A DNA stretch of 64,000 nucleotides, taken from contig JAUJYZ010000962.1 of the NCBI GenBank assembly GCA_033675265.1, positions 91,001-155,000 on the forward strand, in the 5' to 3' direction. This document shows positions 1 to 55,137 of the stretch, piece after piece (position 1 is the first letter of the stretch; every line of letters starts with the position of its first letter). The notes below the pieces were generated by a model that saw only the letters and a list, made by a program, of their open reading frames with translations, made no database searches and was not told the origin of the DNA. Made by a program: the position numbers and the translations under genes. Source of the DNA: Actinostola sp. cb2023. Its lineage: Eukaryota; Cnidaria; Anthozoa; Actiniaria; Actinostolidae.

Positions 1-1777
1 CAAACTATTTCGTCAGAAAGTGACATCAATTTATTATTGGATGTGGTTTAATTTAGTGGTATCTTGTAATTATCGTTGTGGCGTTTGAAGAGTTTTCACA
101 AGGCTATTCAAAAACAAATTTGCCGTGAATCATGATGATGAGCGACAAGACGAGTCACGAGTGAATCAAACAAGCAGTGAAAGTAAGCGTGTTTGTTGTG
201 TGCTTGTGTATTTTCTTTACCTAAAAAAAATGGATTGTGAATATTTTTTGTGTGTATAACGGCATCTGAATGACTTGAAATCTCTGCAAAAACTACGGTT
301 TACTTCATTCAAGTTTTATGTTAGTTTACACCGAATTTCTGCCTGGTGCAGCACTTTGCCAAATTAAACTTGGGAAAGACACTCTCTCAGCAAAGAAAGG
401 GAAACGAAAAATAACACTGATCAGAAAGCAGGTCTCAAATGGAAGAAGAATTAGACATTTTGGTGCAGATGAAAGAAGCAGTTGTTGACAAAAAGCATTC
501 ACTAGTTTCTTTCCGCGGGACATTTACATTTTCTTTGTTATCATCTGACTCATTACTGCCGTCTCAAAAGTCTAATAATCTATAAATTATCCGAGCCATT
601 TATAAAAAGTAATCAAATTTTTAAAAAAACAAAAAAAACATGGTTTTATTTCGCCGGGATAGAGTAAGATAGATCTTAGCCGCCATCTACTTTGAACCGG
701 AAGTTAATTTCCTCAGACGTCCGCATTCTAAAAATAGATTTATTGAAATTAAGATATCCCAAGAATAGCGCGAGACTCCCTCTCTGTCCCTTATGGTCTC
801 TTGGCGAAATATAAGGTTTAAATCGAAGTAACGATAGTTATAGAAGGTCATAGAAGGCTATCCATACTCTTTGTTGAAGTATCGATGACGGTTTCTGATG
901 ATACATCATATATTTGTACTAGACATTGACTGACTTCAGCTTGCTTTTATTCATAGACAAGTGACCCGTGTAATTGCCAAATAACATACTCAGAAGTGAA
1001 TACAAAGAAAACGAAAACTCCAGGCTGTTCATGCAAACTGCAAATATTTATTTCTCCGATTTGTGCAGTATCGACTAGTCAAATAAGCAAATAAAGCCCG
1101 AATTACGACCAATGCTTGATCGCGATGTTCAAAGCGACACTGTTATTTTGCTGCTACATGTACAAGTACATTACAGCGAGGAAAGGGACAGATAACTGAT
1201 TATATATTGACAGACCTATCAAGTCTAAAGTAATACAATAGCAAAAGTTCTATAGTAGTCGGGACATGTTTGCATTCAGTACAAATATTTTAATTTATAT
1301 ACTTGTAAGTTCTTTCTTTGAGAACATAATAATTCGAGTGAAGTCAGTTTGGTGTCAAACGTTCGGCTTACTTTCCTACCTCCTTTGAACCCTCCAGAGC
1401 TAGATGTCTAGCGAACTCAGAATCTGTGTAATAACCGTATTCTATCTTCCCAGACGGCTAACATGTATAAGCTTGTCGCTTGAATACATTCGTTATCAAC
1501 CACTACCTTGCCGGCGGGCGCCTACGGCTCGAGTTTGTAAATCCCATACAGATCGGCCTACGGCTCGAGTTTGTAAATCCCATACAGATCGGCCGCTCAT
1601 ATTGTATATAGTACTTATTATATTCTTTTCATCTCAATCAGATATTGACTACAATTCTGGTTGAAACGCCTACCTGATTCAAACAATGATTAAACAATAT
1701 CATCAGTAATTTACAATATTCGTGACAATGTTGTATCTTATTTACAATCTCTCGCCTTCGGCTCGGATCTTTATGAT

Positions 1778-1809
<32 letters not shown>

Positions 1810-1890
1810 GGGTTTCGTCGCCAATTGCTCAGCGAAGTTTTACGTTTATCGTTAAAAGAGTAAAATCCTCTCCATTCCTTTGCATTGCTA
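1..1890. other. Gene-free flank
   Basis: AT-rich sequence with no ORF that shows coding character. It holds a 36-bp tandem duplication (about 1520-1594, containing CCTACGGCTCGAGTTTG) and a poly-G run near 1777-1808. Confidence 0.5.
1777..1808 (+). repeat. Poly-G run
   Basis: About 32 G with one later A. Assembly length is unreliable in such runs. Confidence 0.85.
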
Positions 1891-2220
1891 GAAACCCCCA
1901 GGAGGGGTACTCAGGGGTATCAGTGACGGGGAGGTGCGAATGAGGCCAAACTTTTTAATCCCCAAAAAGTCCAATACGCAAAAACAAGATCCCAAAAAAG
2001 TCCAACGGTCCACAACGTAACCCCAAAAAAGTTATCCACATAAAAGCAAGAACGGTAGGATATCATTTTTATCAACCCAAAAAAGTCCTTGTCAAAATCT
2101 TTATATCCACCTTTATATCCACCAGAAAATTGCTAACCCCCAAAAAGTCCCAAGCCGCGAATTTCAAACCCCAAAAAGGTCTTCGCACCTCCCCGTCACT
2201 GATACCCCCCTGGGTAGAAA
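1891..2220. repeat. Inverted-repeat element with CCCCAAAAAGTCC interior
   Basis: GTATCAGTGACGGGGAGG at about 1917 is mirrored at about 2188-2206. The interior carries several short CCCAAAAAGTCC-type repeats. This looks like a non-autonomous inverted-repeat element. Confidence 0.6.
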
Positions 2221-2329
2221 CCTCGCTAAGATATCAATTAATATTGAGTTCTTGAACACCATTTGAGTTTAACACGATGAAGTATTTATTAAAACCAATC
2301 ACGAAGCAATAAACAGTCGATGAGTATTA

Positions 2330-2460
2330 CAATAACGTCTTGATTGGTGGATGAGCCCGTAGGGCGAGTGCAATTTGAGCTCTTTGAAAAAACACGAGTG
2401 CAAATTATTCCAAATTGAACAAGAAATTGTATGATTACCAATTAATAATATTCATGAAAA
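2330..2460. repeat. Half copy of the GCCCGTAGGGCGAG palindrome family
   Basis: GCCCGTAGGGCGAGTGCAAT and the following CTCTTTGAAAAAACACGAG match the right arm of the palindrome at 23584-23744. Here only one arm is present. Confidence 0.55.
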
Positions 2461-2677
2461 AAAAGTAATTTGTACTGCAGTGCAAATTACTTTTCAACTG
2501 CACTGCTCTAAGCATATATATTATTATATATGTATGTATTATTGTCTATTGGTGTGACTAAGGCCCCTTCCACAAGACTATGTTTTCTTTCATAAAAAAT
2601 ATCTTCGAAAAGGCACGGCAAGTTTCCCTCTCGCCTACGTGTGGACCTAAGGCCAAAACGAAGAGGAAAAAACACAT

Positions 2678-2683
2678 TTTATT
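2678..2683 (-). promoter_or_regulatory. Candidate poly(A) signal for gene A
   Basis: An AATAAA (plus-strand TTTATT) about 220 nt past the stop codon. The same hexamer is kept at 58721-58726 downstream of gene B. It lies within a repeat-like AT stretch, so it is only a candidate. Confidence 0.3.
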
Positions 2684-2899
2684 CATAAAAAATACAGTTT
2701 AGGTGTGGACGTTGCCCAGACTCGTACCACTCGTTACTGGTCTTGATTCCCCACGCACAGACCAATAACGACAGAGTACGAGTCAGGACGGAGCCTAGTC
2801 TCTTGAAGACTACAAAAACGTTTAATTTATGCGTATATGGAGTTAATCGCATTGAAAATTATAGTGCATCGACTGAAACAAATATGCGAAATTGTGGTG

Positions 2900-45031
<42,132 letters not shown>

Positions 45032-45650
45032 GGCGATACTGAAATACAAACAATAAACACACATTGGATGCGGAAGTAAGGAAAGCAGTTGTTTTGGTAA
45101 GCAAGGATGCTATGATTCCTGGATTGAACCCAGGACAGGGGACGTCACGTGTGTTGAGTTTGTAGTTCGTTCAGCTGCGTCCTTCGTAATTCAGCTGCCG
45201 GCTGCAAGGAAGGATGGCCAGTCCTCCAAATTATTATGGACTGACACCGAACGGATAAAGAAGTGTGATCGCATTATTGAGGCATTCGTTGGTCAGAGAT
45301 CATCATGGATAATGATGATGATAATGGTCATATGATGATGATGAAGACTTTATTTCAAGAGGGTAGCACATAAAAGTGAATACACACCTATAACTTTTGG
45401 CCCTCAAATATGAATATAAATGTCATTTAAAGAGCTAAAAGACGATAATAAGGACTTATATTTGATTCGCCATTTCGGAGTTGATACCATATTCGCGGGA
45501 AATAGTGAGACCGCTAGGGGATGCTTCATATGAATAGCTATGTATCAAAAGTTAAAGTGGCACACAGCAGTTATATCCCATGTTTTACAGTAAACATACA
45601 GTAATGAGGACGTCACCTAAATCAATCCCACAGTTCCTTGCGAATATAAC

Positions 45651-46552
45651 ATAGGTCCCAGGCCCGTAGCAGGCATTCTGAACATGGGGTTGCGTTTTAG
45701 ATAGATCTAGTATGGTGTGCACCGAAGGTGCACTTTTCTAGGCGGGTTGGGGGGGCATGCCCCCCCCCCCCCCCGAAAATTTTGAAATCTAGGTCTTCTT
45801 AAACGTCATTTCCTGCATTTCCAGGGTATTTTTAAGCTAAGGTAAAAGGTACTTAAACGTATTTTAATTTTCTTACTTATTTTTTTGCTCCTACTTTTGT
45901 GTACAGCTTATCAGCCACACCTTAGCTGCTGTTCACAAGTGTATACTATTCTTCCCATTCTCGTTTAATTCCTATTATTTTCGTACTTTCGGATAGCTTA
46001 TAACCTTTACTATTCCGATTTCGCTTGTGTTGCTGCTACAGCATTGTTAAAACACTAGATTCCTAGTTGGACCTTACTTTTAACTTGACTAAAGTTCGGC
46101 TTACTATTATTTGCCGATCACTGCTTAGTATATGATTTACAGTGGACATTGATAGGCAACTATTAGTCACAATATAATGACCGCTCCTAAGCTTGTTACT
46201 TCCGAGTGACGAGGTACATAAAGACATCGATTGTCGGCTTGTACGTGCGCTCACGGCCTAGAACGATCTACTAACATAAGTTTTGTAACAATACTTGAAA
46301 GGTACATGAAAATGTATTCCGTCGTTGCCACGTATGCATGTCGGTGTTACGTAATACCGCTGTTCACAAGTATCGCTGCTTTCAACACAGGAAGACCATC
46401 GCGTTTCGGATCGTCATTCTGAAACGATCTGGTAATATAAAACTAAAAGAAATCTAAAAGAAAAATAAAAATAAATAAAAATATATCCTCAAGGGGGGTT
46501 CGTTCGAACCCCTCGAACCCCCCCCCCTCCTACGGGCTTGGGTCCTTTGTAA
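45651..46552. repeat. Possible repeat element with CCCGTAG ends and poly-C/poly-G tracts
   Basis: GGTCCCAGGCCCGTAGCAGG at the left resembles the mirror of CCTACGGGCTTGGGTCC at 46530-46547. The interior has CCCCCC runs and GGTGCACCGAAGGTGCAC hairpins. No coding frame stands out. Confidence 0.4.
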
Positions 46553-47541
46553 GAATACAATCACGTGGTTGGACTTGATAGTACATAGTAGGATTTGGGG
46601 CGCGTTCAAGCAATAACCCAAAATAACTAGAAATAAAAGCAGTAAGGAGTTTCAAAAGCTGTGGATACCTTTCGAGGTGTTCCTCTTTTTCCAAAAAAAA
46701 TCCCTAAAATAAACTGTTCATTCACAACTTTCGATTTCGATTTGCTTGAACAAGTATCTTTTATACAGCTATTTCAAAAACGTTGATACGGAATACTGCA
46801 TTCTAAATAGTTATTTCAAGACCGAAATGCATTTTGGGACTCATGTAATATTATCTAAAGTAATATAAATAATAATAATTTATTTTATTTTTTGTGTATT
46901 CCATCAGAAACAATACACTAGCTCCATTTGGCGAACAAATCGCTGTATATTTACTTTTTATTTCAAAATAACGAGGCCCACAATGCCCTTTGGTCTTGGA
47001 ATGCACTATTCAGTATGCACTATTCAGTATGCAGTATTCAGTATTCACCGATTTTGTGGCTACTGCGCTTGCGCAGCTAGCCACTATTGCCATCGTCTGA
47101 GTTTTCCGAAAGTAAATAAGTAAGTAACAATAGATAAACTTCGGAACCAATCACCACCCGAGTAAAGAAATCGCCCTATCACTTCGTATTACCGAAAACG
47201 AGCCGAGAGCGGCGTACTTGCTCAACCGATTGCTTCCTCATGATTGCCTGTCTGCATCGAGTTTCATCGAGTCGTTTTACCTGGAGTGTTGGTCGTTGTG
47301 CTTTGAACTTCAAGTATTGTAATAATGTTTAGTTTCAGAAAATTCACCAATATTATTTATCACAGCTTTCATTCTGTCTTTCTAAACGGTCAGATGAAAG
47401 GTTCTGTAAGTGTTATTCAACTTTTAGGCCGATGTTTACACCGAGATTCACAACTACTCCAACCTGAACTGACAACTGACAAGACAGCGAAAACAACGCT
47501 CGCTGATTTTAAACAATGAGCTCTATTTGGAGATACAAAAA
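46553..47541. other. Gene-free stretch
   Basis: AT-rich. One 64-codon frame at 47325-47519 (MFSFRKFTNIIYHSFHSVFL...) has no family signature. A short GTATGCACTATTCAGTATGC triplication occurs near 47010-47045. Confidence 0.4.
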
Positions 47542-47658
47542 CCCGTAATGGGAAAACAAAAGCCCTTTAAAGGAATATATGAGCATCTTCGGAGGATATA
47601 TGAGCCCCATTGTGGGATAATTCAGCCCGTTTACGGGATCAATAATAGCCCTTCGGGG
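47542..47658 (+). repeat. Array of six small hairpins
   Basis: CCCGTAATGGG, CCTTTAAAGG, ATCTTCGGAGGAT, CCCCATTGTGGG, CCCGTTTACGGG and CCCTTCGGGG follow each other every 20-24 bp, separated by AATATATGAG-like spacers. Stems change in sequence while keeping pairing. Confidence 0.7.
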
Positions 47659-48690
47659 AATTGAAAACCTTGTACTGACAGGGAGCAAGTGCTTTTCATA
47701 TTTATGAACCTTTCATTGACCAAGAAACCATGTGGTAAATCAGTGTCAAAGTTCTGATAAAACTATTCTCGATACTTGTGATAAATGTGAGTTAGATGTG
47801 AATGATGACAATTTATGCAAACGTCCAACATGCATCCAACAAGCTTATGTAAGCTTATATATTTACTGTTAGAAATGTTTGTAGGCGATCTAAAATCGAC
47901 AGAGATGTACATGTACGTTCTAGAGACAGAGAACCGTCGAGAATCTGTGTAAAAAAAAAATATGCACGCAATGAGGAGAAAACCCACAGGTAGCCCAAGC
48001 TCTACTCATGGCAGCTTTGCCTATCAGTTTTATTGAAAAACCTAAAATCAACATTTCTCTGAAAATTCTGAATAAAGTTTACTAAAACAAACACAGTGTG
48101 TTTTACTATACATTCTTCACATCTGGAGTGAATTTCAGCTCATTTTAATCATTTTGGGTATTCCGTAATACGACATCGTATGCACAAATTGAGGTAAAAA
48201 TAGAACACTCATTATAACTTCCACGCGATTAACCAATCATGACGCGTCTTACACAATAGGAATTTGACATCAGATTCAACACTGTTTTGCTTTCACTGTC
48301 GGCCGAAAGCGTACCGTGTAGTTCCAGTGATTCTAGTGAAGAATCAGAATCTAGTGAAATTTCAGATCAATTTCGTTGTCTGACTTCAGTACTTCATCAA
48401 GCGAGGAAGAACCACAATGATTGGAAATATTAAAAACAAAACAAAAAAGCTAACTCCAGGTATTATTATTTATATCAAAACTTCAAGTGCGAGAACTTCT
48501 AAAAACAAAGCTAGTTCAAAGACTAGTTCAAAACCCGGCCAAAAAACGAACATCTTCTGCTCTTTCTGAGAAGGAATTCAACGTTCTGGTATCATGGTAA
48601 TCTCTTACGAAGAACCTAATTAAACTTGTGCAGGACTAGCAGTGAGAACCAAGCTATGAATATTCCAAACCGCCGGTGTGTTTTGCTAAT
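47659..48690. other. Gene-free stretch
   Basis: No supported gene; scattered short frames only. Confidence 0.4.
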
Positions 48691-49757
48691 TACAGTATGT
48701 GGTTCTAATTGTGAACAGTTCTAATTGTGAACACTTTTCAGTAAAAGTGCCGTTTTTATACCGTAAAGTTAAGATCGACAAAAAATATTTTACCCGAGCA
48801 AATATTGATTTATTTTCAATCATTCAATGCAATTTTGGGCTTCCTGATATTTATTCCGCGCAAAATTTCAACTTTGATTCAAAGTAAGCCGACGACTGCT
48901 GTTTACAAATTCGAATTTTAAGCGCGCCTTTAGATTCTCAGTGGCAAAGTTCGCATATTTTCTTTCTAAAAACGCAAAGTTTGGAGTTTGTTTTTATATG
49001 AGCTAAAAGGTAAATAATAACACTTTTCCTTACAAAACAATAATTAGAAAAGTGTTGAAAATGAACGAGCAGCATCGGAATGAAAATTTGTGCGTGTTTT
49101 TGCGATGTGCGTCTAATTGTAAACACGCATATGCTCACGCATAACTTGGCACTTCATAACATATGTAGTTTTTGAGATATAGAGTAAAATTGCCGCTAAT
49201 GTACCTGCACTGGTACAATAGCACATATTGAGAAGGAAATATGTATAAGAAGTCCGCGTTTGTGATACAAATTTTCGCCATTGCGTTGTTAGCAATTACA
49301 CGAGCGTGATGAACGGCATGCATCAATGAACATGCGAACAATGAACATGCGAACACGTCAGTAATTTAGCGTTGCCGTCTGACTTCACTTCGTTTTAACA
49401 TTTTTCTATCATTCGTATCGAAATAATACGAACATAAATATTGTTTTAAGACAACTTGGAACTTGTACACCTAATTGCAAGGCTAGAAACCGAGAATAAT
49501 ACACAATATTAATCCATTAAAAAGCAAGCCAAAAGTGTTCACAATTACAAACATCTGTTCAAAATTAGAACTACCAAAGGACATGATATAATAAAATATA
49601 TTTAGAAAAGTTCAATAATAAATACAACGAAACTTAATCACATGTTAGCTAAAGTGTAGAGCTAATTCATAGCAAAGGTTCAGGATAATCGTACCATATG
49701 TTGACGAGAAATAACATCAAGTGCAAAAAGTGTTCACAATTAGAACCACATACTGTA
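48691..49757. repeat. TACAGTATGTGGTTCTAATT inverted-repeat element
   Basis: The ends form a perfect inverted repeat of 27 bp beginning TACAGTATGTGGTTCTAATT. GTTCTAATTGTGAACA is repeated at the left end and again in variant form near 49535-49575. 1067 bp; TA termini fit a mariner-like non-autonomous element. Confidence 0.8.
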
Positions 49758-50936
49758 GCATTTGTTGTCTGAAACGCAGCAAAATGTATCACGAACTTCG
49801 AAGTAGGATTTTGTCGAAAATTCTCGACAGTGACACAAAGTTCCTTCTAAAACAGCGAAGTGAGGTACAGGGGAGTTTCTTTTTCTGTGACCTGGATGAA
49901 GATTTTATATCGCATGTTTATTCAGCGGCTGATCTTGGAGTGCCGGCTTTCTTGCCTTCTTTGAACTGAAGACGCCTTTGGCGAAAGAACTTCGCATACA
50001 CTCAGTGATGACCCTCTTGTTTTAGTGTTCTTTGCCGCTCTTTAATAAGGCACGGTTCGTCGGTTGAAAGTTTCAGTTGTTTTTCGACAATCTTTCGGCG
50101 AAGAAGGTCTTTAGCAAAGTGCACATTTGTGTGGTTGGTTATGTTGGCGTAGCTATCCAAAAATCAGTGATGATGAAGGTGATGGATTTTGCTTCATCAG
50201 AGTCGAAATCACTGTGAGAACGCTTCATTCTTACGAAGACTAAATCATGAATCAAAAACAAACAAAACAAAGTTGATAAAACAAGAATAAACATATGAAG
50301 CGGTAGGTATAAGAACGTAGAAGAAATTCGCGACGTGAGTCGCCAAACTAAAAGTCGCCACTAAGCGCTCTGGCAGTATGTCAGTTTATTGATACATGTG
50401 ATACATTCATTGTACACAGTTCGTCTGGTTCTCGTGCAAGGGGAAAATAGACTTGGACTTCCATGGATTAAGAATATCAATATTTTGGATCAAGTCCTCG
50501 CGTCTTCCCTTTGGCCGCCATTTTATTTTTCAATTTGAAATTCTTCGGAAATTTGCATATCTAAAAATAGCACAATTTGTGCCTACGATGTCGCATGAAC
50601 CTATTACTAGAGGAAGGCTCCTAGTAATGGGCTCCTGACTAGTCTAATTAACTTGGTTGAGAGTGTCATTTCCCAATTACAGTTATAATTAGGGCTTGAC
50701 TAAACCATATAACCATCAAAGCATAAGCCATTCCGTTGTCACCCGCTTCAGTTGAAGGGTGTTTGTTTGAATGACAGATCAAGATCATTGATACATTATT
50801 GAATTCCAAATTGACAAATTGGTATCACAAAGAAATTTAATCCCTTAAAAACACGTCGCAAAACCCTCATAATTCACACACACATATAAACTAACGGCAA
50901 AGATAGTTCAAACAGTAAATTATTATAGCTTATCGC
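49758..50936. other. Gene-free stretch
   Basis: A frame at 49721-49969 (KMYHELRSRILSKILDSDTK, FFFCDLDEDFISHVYS) overlaps the element end and has no recognised family. No other signal was seen. Confidence 0.35.
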
Positions 50937-51078
50937 AATAGAGTACCGAAGTGATGACGTCATAATTTTTTTTTTTTGCTTTATCACAAATCACTGTAAT
51001 TTCGGCCTGGATCATAAAGCTATAAAGTTGATAAAGCGAATATTATTGTTTTCGTGACGTCACACTTCGGTACTCTAT
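50937..51078. repeat. AATAGAGTACCGAAGTG inverted-repeat element
   Basis: Left AATAGAGTACCGAAG, right CTTCGGTACTCTATT, with TGACGTCA next to both arms. 142 bp. Confidence 0.7.
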
Positions 51079-52539
51079 TTAGGAATCTTTACAAAATTAA
51101 TACATTTTAAAATGTTAGCATGTTTTTCAGTTTGTTCAGAAGTTTTGCGAATTGTAGTCGGCACCAATTAGACTATTGGCAGTAAAAAACGCATCTGTAT
51201 AACAAAAAAAAGGAAAGGGTATCTCTAAGACCTGTGAACGAACTTGAATTTCAAAGAGTCTACAAAAAGAGGGGTTTTATGGTGGCATCTGTAACATCTG
51301 AATAAACATTGTATTCAATAAAACGACAAACAACTGCATATGGTTTGCGACTCAACAGTTTTTACACAACGGTCGATTGGTAAATAATCAATTCTTCTCT
51401 CTTCAAAAGTATTCTTCGTGTGCATGTAGCATTTCAACATTTCCGCCACTTTGTAGCGAGTACAAATGACCACAAATATGGTGCGAGAAACGGCGAGAAT
51501 AAAATCGGAACAAGTCAAGACCACCACATTTGTTCTTGTTGTGAGTGTGTGTGTGTATTTTTGTTGTTGTACGTTTTAAGAGCTGTAAATTTGGGATACT
51601 TTGAAAGTATTTAGGTGATCAAAATTGAGAGTTGTATGTCAAGTAGAACTAGGAGCTACAATTTGATATTAGCCTTACATCTGGCGGACTCACGAATGGT
51701 TTACAAATGTACGAAACATTGTTTACAACAGACATGTATTCTTTCAAGCAGAGTTGCATCTCTCGATATTGACCATCAATTAAAATAATTTGCCAGGTAT
51801 TTGAAGCCCCTGATTAATAATCTTTATAGTTATATTCAAATTTATAAATTTTTAAACATCGAATTGCAGTGTCAGTTCCTGTTACAAAAACTCAGTGTAT
51901 TTTTCAGTTTGACAACTTATGCAAGATGGCAGGGAAAAACAACTGGAAAGGTCTTGTACACACAATGTATTTCTGTGACTGATTATTCCGGAATTTTACC
52001 TGTTTCAAAATAGAAGTATACATACCTATGTGCTTCAGTGTCCTGCTTGTTTATTTTTTCAAAACCTTTCAGCCTTCGATTCGCGTGTGTGGAACTGTTG
52101 GCAAGAAAAAGTGAGATCAGTTAGCCTTAGTTCAGACGTCGTGCTAATCATGAGCCGTTCTCATTTCAAACAATAGATGATGAGGCGGCTTCTTTTAAAG
52201 TAATTAAGAACGGCTCTTGGAAAGTACGGCGTATGAACGGCCTTATACACGCGGATACTTGATCAAATGCTTCACTTTATAACATACTTACGTCGTAGCA
52301 ACGATTTGATCTGGATTTCCTCTGACGAGGGAGAAATTCGATCTTTTTTAAAGAAGCCACGGGTTTGGAATTACCGTCAGTATAGGCTCCCTCAACGGAA
52401 CTGCTAGCTCATTAATAATTAACCGCAGCGAAAACGACGCGTCTGCAGTGATCAAAGAAACCAATGCCAAATTGAAGGACACTGGAACGCCACGCTAGCT
52501 CTGTAAAATTGCCACTATGAATACATCGGATTATATTAA
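51079..52539. other. Gene-free stretch
   Basis: No supported gene; short (TG)n at about 51546-51556. Confidence 0.4.
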
Positions 52540-53521
52540 AGTGCCTATCACCCTTATTTTTTAATTTTAGAAATCACTTCAATATGAAGTAAAATGAAGT
52601 AAATGTTGGGGTGGTTCAGTGTGATGTGAATTGAGCTTCGCATTACTAAGCTATATTGATTTTTAATCCTGATATGCCAATTTTGTGACGTATGAGGAGG
52701 CATTTCCCATAATTTACTAAGTGATTTTCAAGTAGCGCTTTGAACTGAAATCATTAAACACGATATGGAAGTATGCAATGAAAACTAAGGAAAGTTTCTG
52801 CAGTTTTAAAATGTCAGTAATTTGCACTAGAGTGTTTTTGTATAATAAATGATGCCTCCCCTTTCGTCGCTTCATACATACATACATACATACATCTATA
52901 TAGTTTATTTAAACACGGTAAATCATCAGTAACATACCAATATAAGTTGATATACAAATAACAATTAAAAATATATGCGTACTATTACTGCATACTGATT
53001 TACATGATTGCCGTGTGGGAATCTGATGTTCAGGGTATTCGGTGTATTTCCCTTTTAAATTGCCCAATAGAGTCAATATTTCTGATCCGTGATGGTAAGT
53101 TATTCCATATTTGAGCCCCACTGTAGCTAAAACTACGTTTTAGATAATTTGTGCGTGGCTTGGGCATTGCAAGTTTTCTGTCAGAATTTCTAAGATTATA
53201 TTCTGTGCTACGAGGAATGAACATTTCGTGTAGGTACGTTGGGGTTAGTTGGTGGAGGGATTAAACATCATGAGAGCTTCTTTTTTTTTCCCTTTTCAAG
53301 GAGAGACTTGGAACTGGCGTTGTAACTGGCTCTCAATATAACCCTATAGCTGCGCGATTTTGGAGTTTCTGTAACTTATCGCTTAATTTGCATTTTGACA
53401 TTTCAAATCCTTATAACTCACATATCCAAAGCTCCAAATCACGAAGTATCAAATCCTGCGACTATTCACCTTACATAGAATACATTTTCATGATAACAAT
53501 AAAAAGGGTGATAGGCACTTC
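52540..53521. repeat. AAGTGCCTATCACCCTT inverted-repeat element hosting a LINE fragment
   Basis: AAGTGCCTATCACCCTT at 52541 is mirrored by AAGGGTGATAGGCACTT at 53504-53520. The LINE fragment 52871-53262 lies inside. Confidence 0.65.
52871..53262 (-). mobile_element. 5'-truncated LINE (reverse transcriptase C-terminus and 3' end)
   Basis: The minus strand encodes HQLTPTYLHEMFIPRSTEYN, then NLRNSDRKLAMPKPRTNYLK and RSFSYSGAQIWNNLPSRIRN, ending FKREIHRIP. YNLRNS..KL..P..RT.Y...SFSYSGA..WN.LP is the common C-terminus of CR1/L2/jockey-type reverse transcriptases. After the stop comes an AT-rich tail ending in (ATGT)n at 52872-52893, as in LINE 3' ends. Confidence 0.8.
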
Positions 53522-53673
53522 AATAATTTCTCTTTTTGCTAAGAATGATTAGCTTTCTTTCAGCAAAATAAACTGAACGTTTCAGAAAATAATACAATTA
53601 TTTATTCCACAAGACGTGACATAATCCCTCACGATACTGCTGAGTCATTATGTAAGATAAGAAAGGCAACATT

Positions 53674-54157
53674 TAGCCTGCGAATACAGCCGCTTTTTTT
53701 CGCTCGCCATAGGGGTCTCCCGAAAGAAGCGTCTGCGTGGTGAGGGCAACATTCCTGTACTGTGACGTCATTTTTGACCCGATTCTGGTCAAAGAAGCTG
53801 ATTGGTCAGCTTGCTGGTAATCGCATTATTTCTGTTATTTGCATAAATTAAACTCACCGAAACCAGAACGACCAGAACAAAATATTACAACGTCGAGTCG
53901 CGGGCGATTGTATCGGATTTATCATGTGCACAGATAAATAAAATCATGTTCTACAATAATTTTGATTACCGAATCAACAAACGCAGGCTGTTTGGAAGTA
54001 GTGTTCACGACATGAGCGGCTGTGTTGTATCAGATTTACAACACGAGCTGTCATGACATCAGAGGTCACAGTACAGGAATTCTGCTCTGACAACGCAGAC
54101 GCTTCTTTCGGGAGACCCCTATGGCGAGCGAAAAAAAGCGGCTGTATTCGCAGGCTA
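53674..54157. mobile_element. 484-bp element with 64-bp inverted repeats and 9-bp target duplication
   Basis: Ends TAGCCTGCGAATACAGCCGC, inverted for about 64 bp without visible mismatch. Flanked by GGCAACATT at 53665-53673 and 54158-54166. Fits a Mutator-like MITE. Confidence 0.85.
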
Positions 54158-54166
54158 GGCAACATT

Positions 54167-54728
54167 GAACTGTTGCTATAAATGTAGGAATTCAACGAAA
54201 TCAGTGCTGCAAAGAGTAACGCCTCTGATATACTTGTTTATACTTTGTAAAAAAAAGGGTAAAAAGCAAGTTGAAACTTACCAAAAAAAAATTGAGTTGA
54301 ATATTTATTGAAGAATGGCAGTCATAATTGTTCAACTAAATTAGTTTTGGTGCAAAGCACAAAGGCAAATTAGGCTATTATTCTAAACGAAATGCGATTT
54401 TTTTTAAAGAATTAGAAATATACGCAAATTAAGATAATCAGGGAGGCTATTATCCTAAACGAAATGAGATTTTTTAAAGAATTAGAAATATAGACAAATT
54501 AAGTTAATCAGGGAGGCTATTATCCAGTGTTATTATTATTAAGAATCAAATTGAAAAGATACACAAAGCAACTTGATCAGGAGAGTTATTACACTCTAGT
54601 ATTTTATTTGTGAGAAACTGTAAGTTGTTATTTGTACGAATTTAGCCGTTGTAATTGTAAATATTGTGATCCGGAATCAAACTATTCAGGATGAGTCGCA
54701 GCTGGTGCCAAAAAGCGGTAGATCGAGT
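54167..54728. other. Gene-free stretch with a direct repeat
   Basis: A unit of about 70 bp with GAATTAGAAATATA(C/G)(A/G)CAAATTAAG and CAGGGAGGCTATTATCC occurs twice (about 54375-54455 and 54456-54525). Confidence 0.5.
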
Positions 54729-54877
54729 TAAGCCGCATCAGTACACGAACAAGTTTTCCTTGACAAGTTCTCCTTGACAAGGAAAAATTGACACTATTTT
54801 GTCATCTACACGAGCAAGTTTTCCGCTTGTCAAGGAAAACTTGTCAAGGAAAACATGTTCGTGTAGATGCGCTTTAA
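54729..54877. repeat. ACACGAACAAG hairpin element
   Basis: TACACGAACAAGTTTTCCTT is mirrored by AAGGAAAACATGTTCGTGTA. Inner CTTGTCAAGGAAAA repeats add further pairing. Confidence 0.65.
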
Positions 54878-55137
54878 GACAAATCTGTGCACCCCAGATC
54901 GCGCTAGCTAGGCGTCCATATTCATGCACAGTTACGAGAACAATTGCCGTTAGTATGAATCGCTGTTAAACGATTGACAAACCGCTCTTCGGTGGTTGGA
55001 ATAACTTGTTGTTATATATTACAGTTTTGTGTTGTGGGTTTAGAGATAATGAAATTAGAAGGAAAGAAAGAGAGAAGGAGAGAGGCTAAATGTACGACAA
55101 AAGTACAAATAAAGCTGTTGTAGAGATATAGACGTAT

